A DNA stretch of 64,000 nucleotides from contig NC_086366.1 of assembly GCF_036324505.1 (NCBI RefSeq), forward strand, positions 13,054,427 to 13,118,426. The letters are read 5' to 3'. The position numbers and the translations under genes were made by a program. The number at the start of each line of letters is the position of its first letter. Position 1 is the stretch's first letter. This DNA comes from Eleginops maclovinus (Eukaryota > Chordata > Actinopteri > Perciformes > Eleginopidae). Positions 56,501-64,000 of this stretch are shown here, piece by piece. The notes beneath the pieces are model-generated. The model was not told the DNA's origin and ran no database searches. It saw only the letters and a list, made by a program, of their open reading frames with translations.

Positions 56501-57584
56501 GCAAACGTGTAATTTATTTTCTATTTAAAAACATTGTCTTTCTGTGTTTTGAAATATGTTTTGTGCCTTCTCAAGGAAATACAATACATTCCCATGAAAC
56601 TAAATGATACAATAATATATAAATGAATGCATGCAACGCATGAGCTAGAACCCAAAGGATTACAATTGGCAATAAAAGAATGCAGTCAGTTCAGTCAAAC
56701 ACCTCCAGAAAGGTAGGGAGGTCAGGCAGGAGTTAGAAAACAGGTAGGTAGTCATCAGAAGAAGCAGGCAGAATAAAGTCTCAATCCCTTACGGAAACAA
56801 GGATGATTTGTCTGAGAGTAAGTAATATCTGTCCTTTATATACCGAGAGTGATAGCAAATGATAAAGATGGACATGAAATAAGGATGCACAACACCATCA
56901 TTTGACTGGAAACAAAAGAAAGAAATAATTACCTTTTGCCACAGCAGTGCCTAATCCGTTTCTTAAACTCAATGTAAAGCATCGCATTCATTACAACACT
57001 AGTATTAGACATAATAATAGGAGCATATTGTTTCCTCCAATACAGGCACTGTCTCCAAGGAACTGATGGAAGTGACTGTCAAAATCATAACACCAAGTGT
57101 GTGTAACAGTCCCATTGGGTATCAAGGCGCTGTAACCAAGCACATGCTCTGTGCTGGTGATATGGATGGAGGCAAAGACTCCTGTCAGGTAAGCAGTCAA
57201 CATCAACAGATATGTTAACAGTTATCAGTTTAATATGCGCGGTGACAATAACATACACCTCTGCAAACCAGTGTTAACCGAGCACAAACTTTATTTCCAG
57301 GGGGACAGTGGTGGACCCCTGGTGTGTAAGGGAGACAGCCGTTGGTACCTGGCTGGGATTACAAGCTGGGGAGCTGGCTGTGGGGAAAAAAACAAACCTG
57401 GTGTTTACACCAACGTCAAAAGTGTTCTGCCCTGGATCTACAGCAAAATGCAGGTAAGAATAGATGCAAAAAACTTTATAAGAGAGTGACATCCAAATAA
57501 TTAAGATGACTTATATTTAGGCCACAGGTTTTCTCTTTTTAATCTTAATTCTATCTGTGCCTCCTACAGCAAGAGAAGCCATGA
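47792..57584 (+). CDS. tmprss13: Transmembrane serine protease 13 (type II membrane protease)
   Basis: Thirteen exons: 47792-47809, 51355-51529, 51656-51766, 52918-53076, 53326-53452, 53899-53994, 54222-54265, 55043-55205, 55466-55644, 56071-56169, 57046-57188, 57301-57453, 57570-57584; 493 residues. The cytosolic N terminus is Pro/Tyr-rich with a PPPY motif. A Cys/Arg-rich stretch precedes the membrane segment (about 83-101). Then come a four-cysteine LDLR-A-like module ([19 protein letters not shown]), an SRCR domain, and a trypsin-like protease activated at R253/IVGG. The triad is intact (H294, D344, S441) and D435 predicts Arg/Lys specificity. GFGTTKSGS and LPWIYSKMQ match TMPRSS13. The mammalian ASPA repeats of the N terminus are absent. 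The exon at 52918 uses a weak acceptor (aaacaacag); an upstream ttttag would create a stop. AATAAA at 57635 and 58346 are candidate poly(A) signals. Confidence 0.93.
47810..51354 (+). other. tmprss13: First intron of tmprss13
   Basis: A 3.5 kb intron after the six-codon first exon. AT-rich, with a LINE-tail-like fragment at about 49726-49860 and a related short piece near 50445. No internal exon supported. Confidence 0.6.
49726..49860 (+). repeat. LINE-tail-like fragment
   Basis: cagaatcagaatcagagtag followed by gggtaaatttgcattgtaacagcag resembles the end region of fish non-LTR elements seen in many introns. Family not identified. Confidence 0.35.
52263..52801. mobile_element. 539-bp fold-back MITE-like element with 6-bp target duplication
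   Basis: The left arm (52263-52500) and the right arm (52612-52801) are inverted copies, starting tatggggtcagatcagtctc and ending with its complement, around a loop of about 111 bp. The left arm carries an extra block of about 50 bp. The flanks are identical catact hexamers (52257-52262 and 52802-52807), a likely target-site duplication. No transposase is encoded, so it is nonautonomous. The DNA-transposon superfamily is not clear from a 6-bp duplication. Confidence 0.88.
53530..53583 (+). repeat. (AACAGC)9 hexanucleotide tandem repeat
   Basis: Nine perfect copies of AACAGC in the tmprss13 intron between 53452 and 53899. Confidence 0.95.
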
Positions 57585-58416
57585 TGTCTCTTTGTATCCT
57601 GCTGGGGTGTAACCCCCCCCACACACACAGACACAATAAACCCTGCACCTGAAAGGTGGAAGAATTTACACATACAAGAAGGAAATGATGAAAAAGATAC
57701 TTTGGGCAGAAGTTGAAATGTTGCATGCAGGATAAAACTCACAACTTGGACAAATGACCTCTGTCTTAGCGTTCTGCATCTTCCATATTTATACTCTGTC
57801 ATAAGTGTTTTGTGACCTGAACCTGATTGATGATACACACCAATTGATGCACTTCAGTCTTGCCTCCTTGATTTTGTTCTGTCTGTTGTTGTCTCGGTTA
57901 TGAAGTATACTTGTGTTTACATACATGTGAAACAAGCTTTGAATATGGCTGGCCCTTATCCTATGAGTTCTGTGCCAATGAAACCCAGTCCATTACTGTG
58001 ATCTACTTTATTAGTTTAACAATGAGAAAAATGATTTATGATTGATAGGTGTGTTGTTTGCTGAGGCACACATCTGGGATGTTTCAATGCAGAAAAAGGG
58101 ACACTTTATTTTGTATATACTTTGTTTTAAAAAAAACGTGACTCTCTAAATAAGCTTGGACTCTGCCTGTGCAACTCTGTGCACCTTTATACCCACATTG
58201 TGAAGTTTTTAAGAACAGGTTCTCCTGAAATTCAATGTCAAAGTGTGGGTTCTCCGTGCCATATTCATATGCATTGGTCATTTTGTGTAACATAATATAG
58301 TGGCTAATGTGTGGAATCAATGGGCAATGTACTGATCACAAATACAATAAAGATTAAGCAAGCATAAGCTTTCAATCACACATGAGTCTGGCATGATGCT
58401 GGGGGTCTATGACGTG

Positions 58417-58422
58417 TGAGAG

Positions 58423-58485
<63 letters not shown>

Positions 58486-58518
58486 AGAGAAAGAGAGAGA
58501 GAGAGAGTGAGAGAGAGC

Positions 58519-58564
<46 letters not shown>

Positions 58565-58578
58565 GAAAGAGAGAGACA
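58417..58578. repeat. (GA)n imperfect microsatellite
   Basis: Purine-only GA tract with occasional GAAA/GC interruptions. Glu/Arg open frames across it are artefacts. Confidence 0.95.
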
Positions 58579-59219
58579 GGGTTCAATGCACTGAAAAAGC
58601 AGTCACTCCAGGAATCACATTGTAATCCATCACACCTATTTTTTCCAGGACAAGTACATGTGAGCAGTGTGCACATTGACAGATGATAGTAGCCTAAAAA
58701 GCCTTGTGAGACCAGCTGCTTGATTTTTGAGGGTGGATATCAGTGTGTTGGCCAACAGTCCGCTGGAGAAACAGGTGGTAAGTTGATAAGCGCACATATT
58801 TGATGTCTAATATATTAATATGTTTTTAGGGAAAATTGATTAAGAAGGGGTCACTATATCTTTCAAAGATGGGTTGGAAGAAAACGCAATTTGTTTCACA
58901 ATGTATTTTAGTTTTTTTGGAACACACAGTCCAATGTAATTATAATCGTGCCTTCAGTAGGATTTTCCGCAAATACAAGATTTATAGTAAAATTATTTTA
59001 CGCCAGTGTTTGCAATATTTTTTAAACACGCTGCTGATCTCATTGACTTGCAGAGAAGCTATTTACAATGCTTCTTGTTTTTATCACTGCTATAGAACGA
59101 GGGTGTGTCTGCTGGCAATGATCACTAAGACCTTCACTGGTTGCGCTTTATATACAAAAAAAAAAAAAATCGATTATAAAGACATGTTAAGTCTTTATAA
59201 CAAGCGTGACCAGCTCATT

Positions 59220-59420
59220 TTCTCTGACCGATGTCGTCGATAACCACATTTCGGCTGTCGTGCGTGATGTCACTGCTGTTATTAAAGACGGCTACACTGA
59301 AAGAGGAAATCACATTTCGCATGATGGCTGTTTTTTCTGCTTGATCAGATGATCCACAGGTTGACAGACGCACGAGTGGGTGAATGCGCAGACGTCACGC
59401 ATCGGGTGTTGAAATATATT
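59220..59420 (+). promoter_or_regulatory. CpG-containing, CRE-bearing stretch; possible upstream fxyd6 promoter
   Basis: CpG dinucleotides cluster here (gatgtcgtcgataacc, gctgtcgtgcgtgatgtcac) in otherwise AT-rich DNA. A CRE-like agacgtcacgc lies at about 59390. The nearest downstream gene is fxyd6, 3 kb away. Inferred from composition only. Confidence 0.25.
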
Positions 59421-61245
59421 GTGCCAAGTGTGTATGAATCTTTAAATGAAATCTTTTGGTGTGTTTTACATGGCGGTGACCATAGCAGCGAGGTGTAGGC
59501 TGTACGTTTAGACTTCATTATAATGGTGAGGTTATCAGTGCGTAATGGGGGGCGATCTGTGATGTAGGGGCGCAATTTACACAGGTAACAAAAACGAATT
59601 TACAATCGCTATCTCCTCTAGCTGATGCATCCAATTGTAAACAAATGTGGGGATATTCATCAGGAAAATAGGAGGTTGCCTGCCACACCCCTTGCTCCAT
59701 GTGTGAACTCCGTATCTGTGTGTTTCAATTCGATCCCGTCTCCTGAACCCATTTCTCGTTCAGCACAAGCATATGCTTAGATGGAGACAGTTACCATGGA
59801 GATAACTGGACACTAACGACGCACCATGTTGTCATGGGGATGTAACATCATTATGATGGCAGATATAGTTGGCCAAGTATTTTTTTCACAAAGGTTAAGG
59901 AGATCTGATCTGATGTGTCTCCAATTGGGCTGCCCTCCATTAGTATAATAAAGGTTGAACAATAGTCAATGCATTTGAATCGGCACTGGGACCAAATTGA
60001 TCTCCCTCACCCAAGCATAGGGTGAAAGGGGAGACATTTGGCACAATGACCTTACTTTTCTAACCTTGCATTTAAAGGACAGACACATTTATACACACAA
60101 ATTTCCAGTTTCACATGTTCATATTCTCTCAGATACACAGAGATTTAGAAAAGGCAGTATTTCATATAAAATTGCACCTCCCGCATTATAAAATACAGAT
60201 AACTAGAAGGACTTCTATGACAAGATATCATCTTCTCTGTGTCATTGTGTTTTTGGTCGGGTGTGGTCTCATGTAAAACCGCACAATGGATAGAATAACC
60301 CATCGGTTAAAATGTAATTTTAGATGTTTGTGTTAAAAAAGGTTGTTTTACACTGAACTTAAGCATGTCTGAAGTTTGCACTTTTTCCCAAAAGTATGGT
60401 GGCGAATGGATCAATATATATATTTTTAATATCAATATGTTTTCTACTGATCGCACTCATGTTTTTTCCTCCCTGTGGTCACATATCCAGCTCTGTTTAT
60501 CTAATACTGGAATGGTCCCAATATTCCGCCCCCCCCTTCTGAAAATGTCTCCTCTGCATGCCCTTCACCTGCACTCTCCTGCTATACAATGTCGGCTTGT
60601 CTCCTATTCTGGCTGTCGTTAAGCCTGCCCTTCCCTTGTCTCCTCATACCCGTGAGCAGCTCCCTGTCTGCTATTTCCTTGTCTTTCCCAAATAGATACA
60701 CTCATTCATGCCCGCCCCTTTCTTGTTCTCTCCTCCCAGACAATGAGGAGCCTGGCTCCGCAACTTGATTCTTCTAAACAATAGTACAGTCAGTGTAGGT
60801 ATGGAGAGACAGCTGCCAGGGTGCAATGTATATGTTGTAAGAGAAAGGCTGGCGTTAACTCTCTGCCTGCTCAACACCTCAAAGGGGTTCTCACAGAAAC
60901 CCACTGTTAATACTAATAAATCAGGTGTATTGGGACCAGTGTACAGAAAAAAATTGCAGAGCTGAATTGCTAGTGATAAGTCTTAAGGTATTTAGCAAAA
61001 ATGTCACTTTTAGATAGTTTGTAAACCAGAGTACCCTTACTATGAAATACTCAAATATATACTTCTATAATAAAAGCTGGTGTCTTAAGAATATTTGGAA
61101 GTTAGGTATCTAATAATAACTACAAAATATACATTGTACACGGTAAATGTTACATGACTTCGGTATTTAAGTATACTGTACATACATATAAGGAGAAGAG
61201 GACCGCAATCTTAGAAACAAGAACGGCTCAGAATGTCCAGGTAAG

Positions 61246-61399
61246 GGCGGCTGTGGCTCAGTGGATCAGTGTGCTGATCTTCGGATCAGGGGAGCACTGG
61301 TTCCATCCCCACTGAAGTCAGCATGTCGTTGTGTGATTGCCCACAGTATTGAATGTATGTAAGTCGGTTTGGATACAAGCGTCCATCAAGTGACATTTA
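61246..61399 (+). mobile_element. tRNA-derived SINE
   Basis: The head has RNA polymerase III promoter boxes: A box TGGCTCAGTGG (61254-61264) and B box GGTTCCATCCC (61299-61309). The body ends in the fish SINE core gtaagtcggtttggatacaa then gcgtcc, like the common TTGGATAAAAGCGTCTGC tail. It is too diverged in the acceptor stem, and lacks the context, for a functional tRNA gene. Confidence 0.85.
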
Positions 61400-61783
61400 G
61401 TCTGTACAAAGGAAAAAAATATCATCCAAAAATATCAAAATGAAACACAAGTTAAAACTATTAAGTTCGAGGTCAGATAGGGTTGATTTTCACCTTTAGG
61501 GTGAGTTTCAGGTTTATTGAATCCAATGGAGGCCTTTAGTTCCTCTGTTGTCATCTTCTGTCACATTATTTTATAAATGTCCTTGGATCTGTATGAGGTC
61601 TCACAGATCATATATACAAAGCACAGACATACAGTACAAACAGCACAGAGCAGGAATGCTACAGTCGGTATCTCATCTACTGACTATAATTGAATCTGTT
61701 CATTTTAAATTATCTCCACCAAGACATTGCAGGTGGCTTGATAGACATACATTGATCCACCCAACAAAGTTTTCATTCTTTCA

Positions 61784-61822
61784 TTCATTCCACCTGACTG
61801 ACAGTCAGTCAGGTGGAATGAA
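61784..61822. repeat. Perfect 19-bp hairpin with a one-base loop
   Basis: ttcattccacctgactgac, then a single a, then the exact reverse complement. No transposase or gene is attached. Confidence 0.95.
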
Positions 61823-62532
61823 ATAAATAAAACCATGTAGAGAGCAAGTTAGTACTGTCAAAGTAATTTGGCTTCTTCCCCTAAGAACTATAAATATATG
61901 TAATGAATTAATTTAAGATATGGCAAGACATCTCACGAAAAAACAAATATATCAGAGGATAACCAAAGTCTTAATGATGTATACTCTGGACCATGTGAGT
62001 CTCTGTAAAGTTTCATAGTAATCCATGGAAAGGTTTTCCCTGGGGCCTTGCAGTCAGCAGGGTTAAACCACAGATTGGCGACATTACAGTCCCTCCATAA
62101 TGCACACATTCTGTTGGAGCAACCGTTGGCATGTGTGCATTGAATAACCTACATGAAACTAGGCCAAGGTTGTTTGATATCCACAGGGAGGAGAGTGTAC
62201 TCTTTGCCAGGAAAAGAGAACATGTCTGCAGACTCTGAACATGGATCATTATGCAAGATATCTGTGGCCCTTTAACATCAGTTATACTGCAGGGTTTGGA
62301 TTAAGCCGGTGTGTTGTGTGATGTGATTCTTTTATTTTCTTCACAACATTTAAATGTTGATATGTATGTGTGCAATATCAATTGTTTGTTCATTGGTGCA
62401 GGGGGAATATACTGTGTGTGCTGGAGTAGTGTAGCTAGCCAAAACAGACCTTTCCAAGCAAATTTGTATTTGTCTTTCTTTCCGTCTTTCTTTCTCACCC
62501 TCCCTCTTTATTACTATATGTCTACAGTTGCC

Positions 62533-63210
<678 letters not shown>

Positions 63211-64000
63211 GTGAGTACTCTTGATGTAATCTCTAATAGGGTCACACTTGGTCCTCACAGCCATATAGGTGGGTCTATTGGTTGCCAGATCAAATCAGAC
63301 CCTTATGGATTGCTCCACTACAGCGAAGTAGTGGCAGATGTATGGATTAAGCCAGAGAATGACAAGAAAAAAGGGAGGGAAACCAATGCAGTAGAGAGGA
63401 GAGTGGTTGTTTGGTCTGCAAGACAGCACGACAACATATATACAGTTTTAAAGCAAAGTGTTTATATTACAAGTACTTTTTCAAACCCTGTAGCTATGAA
63501 GCTAAACTAGAATGTTACTTTAAAAAAAATCTATGACATAAAATACTGTGGTAATAGTATGGTTAAAATGAGTCAACAAAACCCAGAGTTTTGGAGATAA
63601 TGTTGTTTGGCTCAAATAAAAGTCAGTGGCTGGAGATGCTGCTCCAAGGATGCAAATATAAAGTGCAGAAGTGTCCCAAATGGACTGGATTTTTGTTAAA
63701 TGTAGGTTATAGTCTTGAAAACAATTTTTAAAGAAATGTACATGTTTTAGAGGTTGACACCCCCACTGCTCATGTATAAAAACACAGGCAGCTATGAAAG
63801 AAAATGTGCTATGCCTTTAGCTTCTGTTTTGTGAAACAGATTGTGTTGGTCATTCTGATTGGAATCCAACTTAAATTCAAAAGTGATTTAATGTTTTTTT
63901 GAAAGAGAAAGAGGGATTTGTTTTACAATTACTCCAAAGCATGACAAATATGTTTCATGTAACAAGAGATATCTGATCAATTAAAATACTGACAGAGGAT
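63211..64000 (+). other. fxyd6: fxyd6 intron continuing past the window
   Basis: After the donor at 63211 no in-frame exon with a PFxYD motif appears. AT-rich sequence with no recognised repeat. The open frame at 63082-63510 overlaps the 24-bp exon but is not continued by known protein similarity. Confidence 0.5.

Larger units (their letters stand above)
57585..62532. other. tmprss13 3' UTR and tmprss13-fxyd6 intergenic DNA
   Basis: The first part is tmprss13 3' UTR, with AATAAA at 57635 and 58346. Then come a GA-rich microsatellite (58417-58578), a CpG-containing stretch (about 59220-59420) that could be an upstream fxyd6 promoter, a SINE (61246-61399) and a perfect hairpin (61784-61822). 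No coding exons supported. Confidence 0.45.

Noticed and set aside
58407..58676. Arg-Glu and Leu-Ser repeat proteins
   Set aside because: Translation of the GA microsatellite.
61246..61320. Possible tRNA gene
   Set aside because: A and B boxes are present but the stems are poor and the sequence runs into a SINE core, so it is a SINE head.

Overview
This is vertebrate nuclear DNA, almost certainly from a ray-finned (teleost) fish. All genes are split into short exons by GT-AG introns, introns are compact (about 80 bp to 4 kb), the intergenic DNA is AT-rich, and there are long (GT)n runs, a fish-type tRNA-derived SINE and a dead Tc1 transposon. Protein similarity and gene order point to a percomorph-like fish, but the species cannot be read from the window. 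All exon joins below were worked out by hand from splice sites, reading-frame continuity and family knowledge.

Layout, left to right: the 3' end of a DOCK-D (zizimin) gene, best dock10 (+, 1098-3452); a small coiled-coil gene, probably ccdc195 (+, 7038-8414); cep57 (-, 11027-14851) head to head with mre11 (+, 15917-20772) over a 1.07 kb shared promoter region carrying ETS sites; tmprss4 (-, 22907-26499); about 10 kb of repeats and candidate 5' untranslated exons; a four-exon gene for a 77-residue single-pass membrane protein not recognised by sequence (+, 36779-38317), in the slot that SMIM35 holds in human; il10ra (-, 41144-44608); tmprss13 (+, 47792-57584); and the first two coding exons of fxyd6 (+, from 62533, running off the window).

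The right half (tmprss4, small membrane gene, il10ra, tmprss13, fxyd6) keeps the gene content of human 11q23.3. cep57 and mre11 correspond to human 11q21, and dock10 with ccdc195 to 2q36, so the window is a mosaic of ancestral blocks. Functions are diverse: Rho-family GTPase activation (DOCK), centriole and spindle organisation (CEP57), double-strand break repair (MRE11), epithelial membrane serine proteases (TMPRSS4, TMPRSS13), interleukin-10 signalling (IL10RA) and Na,K-ATPase modulation (FXYD6).

The observations most worth a second look are the small membrane protein with an N-myristoylation-type start; matching tandem (NAGNAG) splice acceptors at the same junction in the two TMPRSS paralogues; a 539-bp fold-back element ending 116 bp upstream of an in-frame tmprss13 exon with a weak acceptor; conserved degron-like and STAT3-docking-like motifs in the IL10RA tail; and a perfect 39-nt hairpin at 61784-61822.
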